Origin: Acholoe squamosa
Taxonomy: Eukaryota; Annelida; Polychaeta; Phyllodocida; Polynoidae
Assembly: GCA_949317995.1 (NCBI GenBank)
Contig: OX439048.1
Location: 22,201,495-22,265,494 of the forward strand
Reading direction: 5' to 3'
Length of the DNA: 64,000 nt
Shown here piece after piece: positions 36,721 through 47,488 of the stretch; position 1 is the stretch's first letter, and every line of letters begins with the position of its first letter. Under the pieces are notes generated by a model that ran no database searches, was not told the DNA's origin, and saw only the letters and a program-made list of their open reading frames with translations. Position numbers and translations under genes: made by a program.

Positions 36721-39700
36721 ATGATGAAGAGGAAGACGGGGTTGATGTTGGTGGTGTGGTGTGTACTTCTTGTACACACCACAGCCATGAGCTACAACAT
36801 CTTCAAGAGATTTGAGAGCTTCAAGAAAAACTACAAGAGGCAAGGTCAGTTCATATCCTACTTTGTCTTCTCGTAACTATCTTTGATTTATTTTGTTAGG
36901 CCACTGCTATCGCAGAGGTAGTGTAAAAATATTGCTTCTATCTTAGATCATACATGATGTTCCCTTTTAGAAACAATTGTGTAATTGACTTATTAGCCTC
37001 TTCTATAGATGTCTTAAAGTGGGATCTTTGGGCAGAATTTGGAGTAGGTTTAGGGTGGGATTGGGTTTTTTGATAGGCCACGATTGTATTAGACTAGTGC
37101 AAAAGAAGAGTTCAGTGTAGCCCTTGGGTCGATCACTGAACTTGCTGGGGGTCCCCAATGTCCCTGTGTCGATTTTAAGAAATGTCAATGTCCCTGAAAA
37201 GGTTCATGAATCTCCCCATGTTAATTTTAAGGAAATGCCAATGTCCCATTTGAATAGGTCCATAGAGACTCCTGTTCCCATGTCAATTTTAGGGGTCTCT
37301 AGAACAATATTAGAGTCAGGAAACAGACCTTGCAGCAGTTTAGTTTATGTAACTAGCACCCCTCTCAATTCATCCATAAATTCAGGATTTTATACCGACT
37401 ATAGAGTACTACGTAGATAACTTTAACCTTTGTAATAACTACGCTATTGTGGAACCTGCCTTTTTCTGTTTGTACTGGTGACACAGGATGTGGTCCAATA
37501 TCTCACCCACCGCATGGATCCCTCATGGTTATCGTTACTCATCATGGTCCCTCGCTGGGGCCCTGGATGGGGGGATCTGAGGTTTCCCATAATACACTCT
37601 GTTTGTGGAGGGTTCCTGCTAATTACCATTAGTAGGTCAGTCATGTGACCTGGTCTGGCCAATGGCATTTGTTACGTGACTGACCTACAAATGGTAATTA
37701 GCAGGAACCCTCCACGAACAAAGTGTATTATGGGAAACCTCAATAGACAGAATGTTGATCCCATCTCGATTTTAACAAATATGTATGCCACATCTCACTT
37801 AACTCCCAATGACCCATGCCGCATCTAAGAACCTACATGCAGTGGCGGATCCAGGATTTGGAAAAGGAGGGGACGCAGCCCAAAAGGAGGGAGCGCACCC
37901 CTATTTTTGGACAAATTTTGGGGTCCAAAATATGTAGTTAAACCCTTAAGTGCTGGGAAAAGGGGGGGCGCCCCTCTAAATCCGCCACTGACATGTCCGA
38001 TGTCGAATCCCCATGTCATGTCAATCACTTATTCCTCCATCATGCCACGAATAGGAATGTCATATGTCGAGTTAAGGAAATTCTCATGTCACCCTGTTCA
38101 ATTTACTGGTTCAGAACCAGAGATCGTATTGCTACGGTGGCAGGTTCATGATGATGATATTCTATACACAACGTCCTGCCCTTAAGGTCAGCCCCCATAC
38201 AGGGAGGATGTCTTCTCCTGCCGTGTATGTTGTCATATTAGACTCAAGACAAACATAGGGAGCAAACATGTAGAGGATGCCAATATGGTTCCGGATATTA
38301 TATTATCTGGGGCGGATTCCTTTATCGTTTTGTTTTCAATCGTTACTTTTCTAGTGATGGTCATTTATGACATAATTATCCATTACTGTAAATATGATAG
38401 GGTTAGTTGTTGATTTTTTTTGTGTTGTTGTTCTTTTTGTTTGGTTAGTTAGTTTGTTTGTTTTTGTTGTTGTTTTGTGTGGGTTTTTTTGTTGTTTTTT
38501 TTTTTTTTTGGGGGGGGGGAATCTTTTATGACATATGATATCCATTACTCTAAATGGGATATGTTTTATACTTTTTGGGTGAGGATCATTTATGTATCAT
38601 TTTTCGTTGAGCCGTCCATCACAGGATAGGTCTATATATAATATGATAAACATTATTTACAAAAACCCTAAGTTGTACTGAGTTCTTTTATCATTTGTGA
38701 CAAATACATTCCCCCTGATATGATAGGTTTTGTATTTTATCGTTGACCCTTACATCAGAGGATACACGATAAACACTGTTTGCATAAACCTTAAGTTGTA
38801 CCTTGGTCCGTTATGTATACTTCTTGTCGCTGTGTGAAATACTCAGCACACAATAACGCTAACTAAAGGCACATCACAATTAAGATAATAGCCTGTAACC
38901 CATGGGAGCACCCATCAGGCGCTCGAACTCGACTGATCAACGCCACGCCTCTTGGGTGGGCGACATGATATCGTCACCTCCGTGCAACAAGATTGTATCT
39001 GCATATTTTAGGTTTTGCAGGAGAGGCAAAAGAAGTGTTGCAATCACTATAGCACCAAGTTGACACAGCCTTATTGCACTGGAGCCTGGGCACATATATA
39101 TCATGGAAAGACTTTCAATACTTAAATAGGAGGTAGATGTGGGTCAATGGATGTTAAAACATCATGGCAATCAGCATTGTATATTTGCATCTTTCAATAA
39201 ATAGACAAAGGTTCATGAGGGTTGGATCTGCTTACGAGGTGAAGCCGAGTGAGATAACACTCAGTCAGATTGAATCTGAGTTGAAACTCAAAACTTAGTT
39301 TCTTAGTTAATGGTCAAATTACAATTTGACCTTTACATACAAGTAACTCAAATGATATTAGAAAGTATAATCATGTTAATAATTCCATTGGTTAGTAGGT
39401 CTCCTTACTCCATGCACTATACACCAGAAGTTCAGTCAGCAGACACAAACCAGTGGGACCGAGGCTATCGCTGCCGGGCCTGCAGAAATGACCAGACTGT
39501 GGGATCATCTTCCTCAAGATTTATTTACAATTCATTCATTATCCTATTTATATTTTGATGCAGGTGACAATCCCTGCAGTGTGTGTTCTGTGTTTTAGTG
39601 CAATGCAGAGATATGGGGTGCATCCTGAGGTGCAATTAGGGCCTAAAGTTGTCATATATGGATGATATGACATGGGTTGACAGAAGAAACTATGATCTTT

Positions 39701-42700
39701 GCATTCATATGAATATTTTGAGATTCCTTATGACTACATGGTACAATACAATACAAAAGTAGCCTAACTTTGATGTTCTCTCACTAATTAAATTGCCCCC
39801 AATACAATCAGAATTAACACAGGATGTACCTCTAGTATAGATTGTAAGAATCCCATTGATAGATCTGTACTAAGTATAGTGCATTTTTGTACATAGACAT
39901 GATGTGTACCTTATATTAGTCTATTTGGGAACGGGGCTGTAGAGCTCACCCCCGGGAGCTCACCCGGGCCTTCCATCAGAGCTGAGTGGGTTGGCCCTGT
40001 GTGTGATTGTGACTCAATGTGGTAGCCCTCACTGCACCTGTCGAAATTAGAGACTGAGGGGGTAACCAAAAAAAATAGAAAAAAAATTCTGAAACTCCGT
40101 TTAAATGCAATATATTCAAAATTTTCTGTCAGCAATCTAAATATCTGCAATGGTCTGAAAGTTTAAATAGTACAGTAAATGTGAAATGTCAGAAAAATGT
40201 ATTTTCTGCCGACATCCTCTATATTTAGTGCTACTTGTCAGAAGTGAGTAAATCACAGGAAAAAAGATACAGACAGAATCTGATTGCATCCTATCAATGC
40301 TGTGCAAGTAGTACAGAGATGTATTTTGCCCAATTGAAGTTTGAAGTTTTAACACTGTTTATTGGCTGAAGAAAACACCCCAAATGGAGGTGTTACAAAT
40401 ATTCAACACCGAAGTCATAATCATAGGTTGAGTTTTCTATAGTACTAAGTGGTTTCCATGAACTTATCATAACATTTTCTATGTTATTAACATACAGATC
40501 TTTACAATAATCACAATCTACCCAGTGTCACAAATACATCTCCTCTCAAACAAGATTTAAAAGCACTCATAGTAGGTTTCAGTATATCAGCATACAACAC
40601 TTCCCATGTTTGGTTGCCTCTATATAGAGGACTACCCCTCTAAGATTCTGTTTTTGGTCTGTTTACTTTTAATTTTCTCTTCCCATTCCCTCTTAGTTTA
40701 CGACTAGGGATTATGATATTATCGTCATCTTGTGAATAACGGTACATTATACATGTATGCTTGTGCCTTTTTCCTTCTTATATTTAGTGAGTCCACTTTA
40801 CACCTAGTAAGGAGGTAATTTATGTGTACATCCTGGGCATTTTTCACCCTTACGCAAGCTCTAAGGCAGTGATTTTGTACAATGTCTATATGATCTACCA
40901 GGGTTTTCGGACCAGTCTAGAACAAAACTACAATATTCTAGTATGAGCATTTGTTTGTAGATACATAGAGCATTTTCATGATTCAAATATTTTACAATAT
41001 TACGCAACTGTTTCAACTTTGATATACCCATCAACTCAAACTTTTTACAGTGCACCTTAAAATTTAAGTCACTATTGATAATTACACCCAGATAGTTGAA
41101 ACTCTCCACATTTGATAGAACCTTGCATAATAGTATTGTATCGTGCAATATTCTGTCGTACTGAGTGACACCATAGTATGATGATGTCATCAAATGCATC
41201 AGATAAGTCTGGTGCATTGCTCTAGGAGGACTACCTCACTAGCACACTCTTTTCAATTTATATAAATCCTATCAAAAAACGCTATCATGAAAATAGGGTA
41301 CTGATTCCCTATAAGTTGACCTATATTTCTGATATGAAAGTCAACATACTAACCTAATTATACTCAAATATTTTATCTCTGGAAGCAGTTGATTGGTCCA
41401 TGTTCCATGACTAAGTTGCTCTTAGTTATAATGCGAAAGTAAAAAAAAATTCAGTGCCCTGGCCACTTATTAGATCGAATATGGTATATACAGATATTTG
41501 CATCTTGACCTTTGATATACTGACCTAATTAGTCTGAGATGTCGCATTAATGATTATGATGCCTTTTATATCTTAAATCATAGGACACAAAGGTAGAGGC
41601 ATTATTTTTGTGGTAAAACAATTTTTCTGAAAATTAAATGATTCAATTTGAATTAAAAATTATTAAAAACTTTTTTTCTCAGGATCTAATTCACCAAACA
41701 TTCTGTTTTTTTTTATTTTATTACACCTACCATATCTGAAATCTACAAGTTTAGAGCTTTCCAATGGTGTATGATGTAAAATGTTTTTTCTTGGTGATGG
41801 GTGTTCACCTTTTGGGGCCTTCATGCTGCAGCAGTAAGAGGAAAACTCAAGTTTGCCAAAATGTCAGTTACAACCTTGTTGCACTGAGGCGACGATATAA
41901 CATGTTTGGGGGATCCCGATCCCCATTTTCTAGGTTTCTCAGCTCAATGGTCTATCTGTATATATATAGGCCCTACGGGGCCCTCTCCCATCCCAAAAAA
42001 CTTGTTTTAGAAAGGATAACGTCTACTCTGGAGTTTTCAGTCCCATATCCTCCCACTCTCACAATTAACTGAGCATTGCCCCGGATACTGATTAAATAAC
42101 GTTAACTAATTCTTTTGATGAATCTGACCTTTCTATTCGTTTAGAGGTTCTAACATGTGTGGAGAAGCAGAAAGAGGACGACAGGAGGCCCCTGCCTCAG
42201 GACTACGAGGGCCCTGCCTGTGACGAAGACGGCAACTACAAGCCAGTACAGTGCTTCGGAGAATGGACCGGCAAAGGCCAGTATGTGGAATTAAATCAAA
42301 CATGATAATCTAATCCAGCAATAATATGGCTGATTCAAAAACTGGGGGTGGGGGGCATTAGAGAATAAAAAGGGGAGGAGGTGCCTTTTACCATATAGCT
42401 TATTCTGGTCATAATATCAAATTAGCATCACTTTAATCACATGATTATGGATAATCATGATGTCTATATGCAACATTCCAGCCATAAATCATGGTTGGGT
42501 GTTCTAAATGATCCAAAAGTCGGTGTTTAGAGGAAACCAACATGGAAATGTTGATGTCTTTTTAAGATGGCTGCCATTTTTGGCCATGATATCAAATTAG
42601 CATCATTATAATCACATGATTATGGATAATCATGATGTCTACATGCAACTTTCCTTGCTCGTCGAGCAGTCTTAATGCTGAAAGCACATTGTGTGACCTA

Positions 42701-45335
42701 CCTTATGGCTGCGATACCATTACAGTAAGGATTCCCAATACGATTTGATAAAGGGCAGTCGTAGTATGTTAAGAAATACTCTCCTGTATTCCTTCCCTTC
42801 CCTAGCACCCACTTATTCTACCTACCACAACATATCATATGAAATCTAAATACCTAAAGCAGTGAAATTCATATGCCAACTATGGCGTGGCGTATGGTGG
42901 CCGTACACCACGCTCCTGTATGCCAGGCTCAAAGAAGCCTCCTAGCTGTATGGTGATGCATGTAATTACCAAGTACCTTTAAATCTAGAAAGTGTATTAT
43001 GGGTGGATTTTAAAATTAAAAAAGAAACAGCTGTTCTAGCAGAAAAAAAAATATGGTTTACTATTGTTCTGGTAGGTATAATAAAACAAACAAAAAATAC
43101 GTGTGGGTCCATGGTGGACATATGACTACTTGTTTGCCCATGTCGTATTGTTTCTAGTTAATATTGTTATGATGTGGCCACACCCTAACCTGATTGACCT
43201 TACTTCACACATCAAGTACCACATTGCATTATTAGGTCCGACTTTATTTAAAGTTTGAATTTAGCATAATTGCAAATGCTTCATTTTCAGCTGTGGCTGT
43301 GTAAGACCTCTGACTGGGGAGAAATACAGTGATATCAAAGGCGTTGAAGCTGTTGCTATGAAGAGAAGTGGAGGACATATGACATGTCGTAAGAAGTTCA
43401 AATATTACAAGTGCACGTGTCTTGTATCTGTCAAAATTGTGCCTTAACCCTTTAAGGACAACATGTTGCTTCAAAGTAATATTGGTCGTCATGATACACA
43501 AATATTGCAAATTGAATCATTGGGGAATGTGTCTGATGACACCAATTTGGCATAGCTGGCATAAAGTAAGAAACCTTGCATACAGGGTTTTGGAGCACCC
43601 CAAATCCAAATCTTTCTCCCTTTTATTGTCAATGTCCATTCGAACTTTCTTGGAATAATTATGATGGCTCTGATCAGATTTGGATTTGTGTGATACACTC
43701 TATTCATGTCTTTGAAATGCTTGCGTCTTTGAGAAAAACACCTGAAATTAGAGGAAAACATTACATGATGTATAGTATTCATTTTCTAATCAACTGATTA
43801 AACTCAAACTATCGTATCAAATGGGGTGGTGTGAATGTACCATGACCATTGCCCTTCATGAAATCTTCCAGAGTGCGCTTTGGATCATGATTTTGAAGCC
43901 GACAGAGCCACCTACTGTGACGAGTATACAGGAGACTACAAACACGTACTCTGTATTGGAGAAACGTATGTATATAGCACGTATCAACCACACAGAAAAG
44001 ATGTTCCAAATCAAGAAGAGTGGATAATCTTTTCTAATGCCTCCTCCTCCCCCCCCCCAATTAATGAATTACTTTGTTCAAACTCACTTTATCCATTTTC
44101 TCAGCTACAAAATTCAAATTAGTATCTGATGAATTCCGAATCGCTTACTTACATTTAATACTTTTTGATTCCAACTCAGCGGATACAACCTTTCCTGTGT
44201 TCCTGTGCCCTACTTAGAATTTGTGCATGTTTTTTAGTATTTCAATTTTGTACAATGCTTTAACATTATCAGATGTCGCTGTGCAGAAAGATGGGGTGCC
44301 CCAATGCACGCTTTTGGAGAATTCAACAAAGGAGACTCCAACTGTCGTAAGTAAAATTTAAATGTGCAAGGCTAATAAAATACGCATAATTTACCTCCGT
44401 CAAAATAATTATCTGCATTATGGTTAAGGTCAGTTACCCTCACTGTCTGTGGAAACCCACAAATATGGATTGTCAGAAATATATTTAATCCACAAGCATG
44501 GAAATGACGAGGAGCATTAGATATATAAGCAAATGTCAACGATCAGCCGTATAACGGCTTCGTTGAATACGGACAGCCTCACCTCTGGGAATACGATCCT
44601 AAGTTATTCACTGTGAGTTGACATTTGCATTTATGCCATGGCCCACGGGTTTTAATTGCTTTTAAATAAAGGATTTCAACAATATAAATTACTGGTTTTG
44701 AAGGCACAGACTCGTCCCGGTTTGTTTGATCCGCCATGACACCTTGCTCGACGAAATTGGTCATGTGATACGGAGCTAGCCGCTACTTTTAGTTTCGATA
44801 GAAATGTTCCTTGCGCAGGATAATATCTTCTTTTTTAACATGGTGCTAATACATAGATATACCTTAAACAATTCATAACATATCATTTAACTAGTTCAAT
44901 CATTTTTATTTTGCGTAAAACTTCTAATAACCATACCTAAATACGAAACTAGTTAGCTCTGTATAAATTTCAAAATGGCACCGTGGAATATGCAAGGATC
45001 GTATTTCACCCCCCCATTGAATACGGTGTAAGTAGTACTAATCTATAGTGCCGTCGATATTAGCCATGGCATAAGACCCTGTTCTTCATCCTTATGGACG
45101 GGCCTGAGTTTTACGTAATAATCAACACATCCTTCTCATATTACCCTCAGTGTGTGCTCGTCGTTCATCAGACCTGAAGAAAATTGGAGGAGTGGGACTG
45201 TCAGTAGACTGTAACCCATACGGCCAGTTTGAACCTGTACAATGCGTAGGGTCTATGTGCTTCTGTGTGGACAAGGATGGCACCCAATTCGGGCCTCAGG
45301 TCCCCATACAGGACGCCGATAAACTCCAGTGCTGA
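36721..45335 (+). CDS. Secreted protein with three thyroglobulin type-1 domains, 6 coding exons
   Basis: Exons 36721-36844, 42145-42280, 43291-43388, 43872-43965, 44273-44346, 45151-45335; phases 1, 2, 1, 2, 1 agree; 711 nt, 236 aa. Residues 1-23 are a signal peptide (MMKRKTGLMLVVWCVLLVHT), then a basic linker (FKKNYKRQ). Domain 1 uses exons 2-3: LTCVEK, GPACDEDGNYKPVQC, HCGCV, MTC. Domain 2 uses exons 4-5: QCALD, TYCDEYTGDYKHVLC, TCRCA, SNC. Domain 3 is one exon: LCARR, VDCNPYGQFEPVQC, MCFCVDKDGTQFGP, LQC then the stop. All 18 cysteines of three six-cysteine repeats are present. Type-1 repeats occur in extracellular proteins and some inhibit cysteine proteases; that role here is inference. 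The upstream in-frame ATG at 36649 lies before a likely 3' splice site, so 36721 is preferred. Intron 1 (5.3 kb) holds several mobile elements. Confidence 0.9.
37579..37741. mobile_element. Foldback MITE, 163 bp, arms about 70 bp
   Basis: It begins 'gaggtttcccataataca' and ends with the inverse 'tgtattatgggaaacctc'. The arms stay complementary through 'ggagggttcctgctaatta' and 'gtaggtcagtca' around a roughly 20-base loop. Only a few mismatches, so it looks young. Confidence 0.9.
37840..37990. mobile_element. hAT-like MITE, 151 bp, TIR CAGTGGCGGAT
   Basis: Left end CAGTGGCGGATCCAGGATTT and right end AAATCCGCCACTG, flanked on both sides by ACATG (apparent 5-bp target duplication; hAT elements usually make 8 bp). 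CAGTGGCGGA termini are common among hAT-type MITEs in animals. Confidence 0.85.
38400..38520. repeat. Low-complexity T/G-rich tract
   Basis: A run of 'ttgttgttttt' motifs ending in T and G homopolymers. The rest of intron 1 up to 40334 (38521-40334) shows no supported exon; a frame at 39310-39558 with a CxxC pair was considered and left out. Confidence 0.8.
40335..41220 (-). mobile_element. Non-LTR retrotransposon 3' fragment (same family as 61975-63650)
   Basis: Minus-strand translation gives VESFNYLGVIINSDLNFKVH and KQLRNIVKYLNHENALCIYK, standard for the region after the reverse transcriptase core. Then, after stops, KLKVNRPKTES and SPLYRGNQTWEVL, which match KIKVNRPRIEL and SPLYRGNIIWDYL in the 63.2-kb copy. 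Both end in 'ccaataaac'. It is 5'-truncated and inactive, lying antisense in intron 1 of the thyroglobulin-domain gene. Confidence 0.82.
42410..42652. repeat. Direct repeat, about 70 bp, spaced 170 bp
   Basis: The block around 'atatcaaattagcatcac' and 'gattatggataatcatgatg' is present at 42412-42480 and again at 42584-42652, within intron 2 of the thyroglobulin-domain gene. Confidence 0.8.
44525..45085. repeat. Dispersed repeat, 'attgaatacgg' family, copy 2
   Basis: It starts 'aagcaaatgtcaacga' and ends 'atctatagtgccgtcgatat', matching the ends of 22535-22775 but with a longer interior. It fills most of the last intron of the thyroglobulin-domain gene. Confidence 0.6.
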
Positions 45336-45479
45336 ACCTCTTATACCATTTGAATTGCAAGCTTAACCAAGGTTCATACTTTGTTTAATTTGTTTGTGAG
45401 GTCATCAGTACCACTGCTATACGTTTCTGAGAATATCTTTTCATTAGACTTGTGGTTTTCTGTACTCAGTGAAATCTGA

Positions 45480-45485
45480 AATAAA
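45480..45485 (+). terminator. Polyadenylation signal of the thyroglobulin-domain gene
   Basis: AATAAA 145 nt after the stop codon, followed by a T-rich stretch. Good position for a 3' end. Confidence 0.6.
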
Positions 45486-45840
45486 AGACCGAAGCATATA
45501 GTTGTGCTCTGCTCTGTGTGACATGTTGTCTTTTTTTATGACGCATTTGAAAAAAACAAAAATGAAAGAAAAAACTAGTGAGCCTTTCAGTTACTTTACC
45601 TAAATTGTGTTAATCAGAAAATAACCTTTTCCGTATTCTGAAATGCCCACATGATTGAATGCACTGAGGAATCACTGCAAATACCGAATGGTTCTATGAT
45701 CCCCATAATGCAAAAAAAGCATAAAATATGGCATTATTTTAATGTAAATACAGGTATATATCTAATAAACATGTATACAGGTACATCTTTTCCTGCCAAA
45801 GCCGTGTCCTATACACAATGGCTCATGCATAATCAGATCT

Positions 45841-46143
45841 ACACTAAAAACCCGAAAAGTCAGAAACTAGTCAGTGGTGATGACTTTTAGGTCCTCAGGT
45901 TGACAATACCTAAAACTACAACTTTAGGTGGTCAAAATGACGACTTAAGGTTGTCATCCTGATGACCTAAGTCGTCAGTATAATGACTCTGTATTGTCAG
46001 TATTGTCATACTGACGACTTAGATCATCAGGATGACGACCTAAAGTCGTTGTTTTGACCAACTAAAGTTGTAGTTTAGTTGTCAACCTGAGGACCTAAAG
46101 TCGTCACCACTGACTAGTTTCGGATCTTCCAGGTTTACAGTGT
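45841..46143. mobile_element. Foldback element, 303 bp
   Basis: The left arm 'acactaaaaacccg' and the right arm in inverse 'acactgtaaacctg' continue as near-complements: 'gaaactagtcagtggtga', 'taggtcctcaggttgaca', 'catcctgatga', 'taagtcgtcagta'. The core repeats 'gacgactta'. The arms meet near 45990. Non-coding. Confidence 0.88.
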
Positions 46144-46710
46144 ACACAAGCTGCATAATCCTAACATATACATATTGTGGGTATACAGCTTATATGCCAT
46201 CTGCTAGCAATAACGGTCCCTCATAAATAAATCAGAATGAGACTGGACCAAGTACTTGATTTTGGCCATGTTAGATGTTTTTACTTACTCCAGTTGACTT
46301 CCTGAATCAAATACATCCTTATTCAAGATCATAAATGCCAAAATATATTATCTATAGGATGTATGATATCCCTAGTAGAGTTTCCTACTTTTGATTATCA
46401 TTTGCTACCTTTTATGCCAGTATCAAGGCAGGGTGAGCCCCAGCATACTGGCTATCTGCTGCTTGGGCCTCACAAGCAAAGGCTAAGACAAAATAAACTA
46501 TATTTAGGAAATTAAGGAAAGTTCTGTGTCAATGTCTCTGTATCAATGCAATACTTTTGAATCATACACAAGGCAAAGCACCTTTTTATCTTAGGGTATA
46601 ACACAGTATTGTTATGACGATTATCTAGCATGTCAATGCAAGAGAACTCCCACGGAGAAATATTCAGTACATATGATGAAGTGTGTGATGCTCTTATTGA
46701 ACAGCTATCA
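46144..46710. other. Intergenic, nothing recognised
   Basis: Between the thyroglobulin-domain gene and the SOUL cluster. No supported exon; AT-rich unique sequence. Confidence 0.5.
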
Positions 46711-47083
46711 GTAGGCTGTTGCTCCTATTGTAAAAAGAGCTGTGAGTATATGCCCTCTTTTCTAAACAAGTCATGCACTGCTTCACCTAAGTACTTGCAC
46801 TCACCACATTAGTCTGAAAAGTCAACTGCCTTGTTTAAAATAGATAGAGCTGCACTACCAGGTACCTACTCATGTCACACGCTGTATAGTTTATTTATAG
46901 TTTATAGTACTGACTGACTTCTCCCAACTAGGCACCTACTCAAAGCCCCCTTTTTGAGCACCGTACTTGAATGACCACTTGTGAGCAACAAAAGGGACAA
47001 GTTATAGCTACATGAAAAGAAAGGACTGGAAATGAGGGCATTTTTAGCCAGCTCTTCCTTTTACTATAGGAGCAACAGCCTCC
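46711..47083. mobile_element. MITE, GGAGGGTGTTGCTCC family, copy 2
   Basis: Ends 'gtaggctgttgctcctat' and 'ataggagcaacagcctcc' are inverse; the interior is nearly the same as 7550-7912, 39 kb away. The open frame starting at 46630 runs into it and is not a gene. Confidence 0.88.
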
Positions 47084-47255
47084 TGATATAATAGAATCTG
47101 AAGTTGAAAAATCATTATTCTATATACAATGAATTGGTTCTTAGTGACTGAATAGCACTTTTTCTTGATGTTGAAGACATGCATTTCCCAGGATACATGA
47201 ATATGACGATAGAAAAATAAGCTTCCTGCCAAGTTTTTTTGCTAGTATTGGCTGT

Positions 47256-47261
47256 TTTATT
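47256..47261 (-). terminator. Candidate polyadenylation signal of SOUL gene C
   Basis: AATAAA on the minus strand about 230 nt beyond the stop codon of the minus-strand SOUL gene. Position is plausible; no other support. Confidence 0.4.
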
Positions 47262-47488
47262 GCATTTCAAGCATCTTAAATGTGAAATAGCTCAAATATA
47301 ATAAGAAATACAACAATTGCATTATGCATTATGAATTCAGCATCCTTGAATTGACCAAGATCAGTTGGTTTTAATCCCAGCTTAATCAATTATATACAAA
47401 TAACCACCAGTAGACCATCAGCTAGTACTATCAAATACAAATTTAATTCGGCATCATACATCAAATCATTATAATTAGCACACATTAA

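Larger units (their letters stand above)
37135..38130. repeat. Degenerate 'aatgtcccatgtcgatttta' repeat, split by two inserted elements
   Basis: Units around 'atgtccc' and 'tcaattttaaggaa' run through 37135-37310 and reappear at 37745-37835 and 37990-38130. The foldback element at 37579-37741 and the hAT-like MITE at 37840-37990 interrupt them. All lie in intron 1 of the thyroglobulin-domain gene. Confidence 0.6.

Noticed and set aside
38880-38955. GC-richer patch resembling a tRNA or SINE head
   Set aside because: No B box at the right distance and no cloverleaf could be drawn.
39310-39558. 82-codon open frame with a CRAC segment that could be a zinc-binding exon
   Set aside because: Isolated in an intron of another gene; a single Cys pair is not enough and no neighbouring exon was found.
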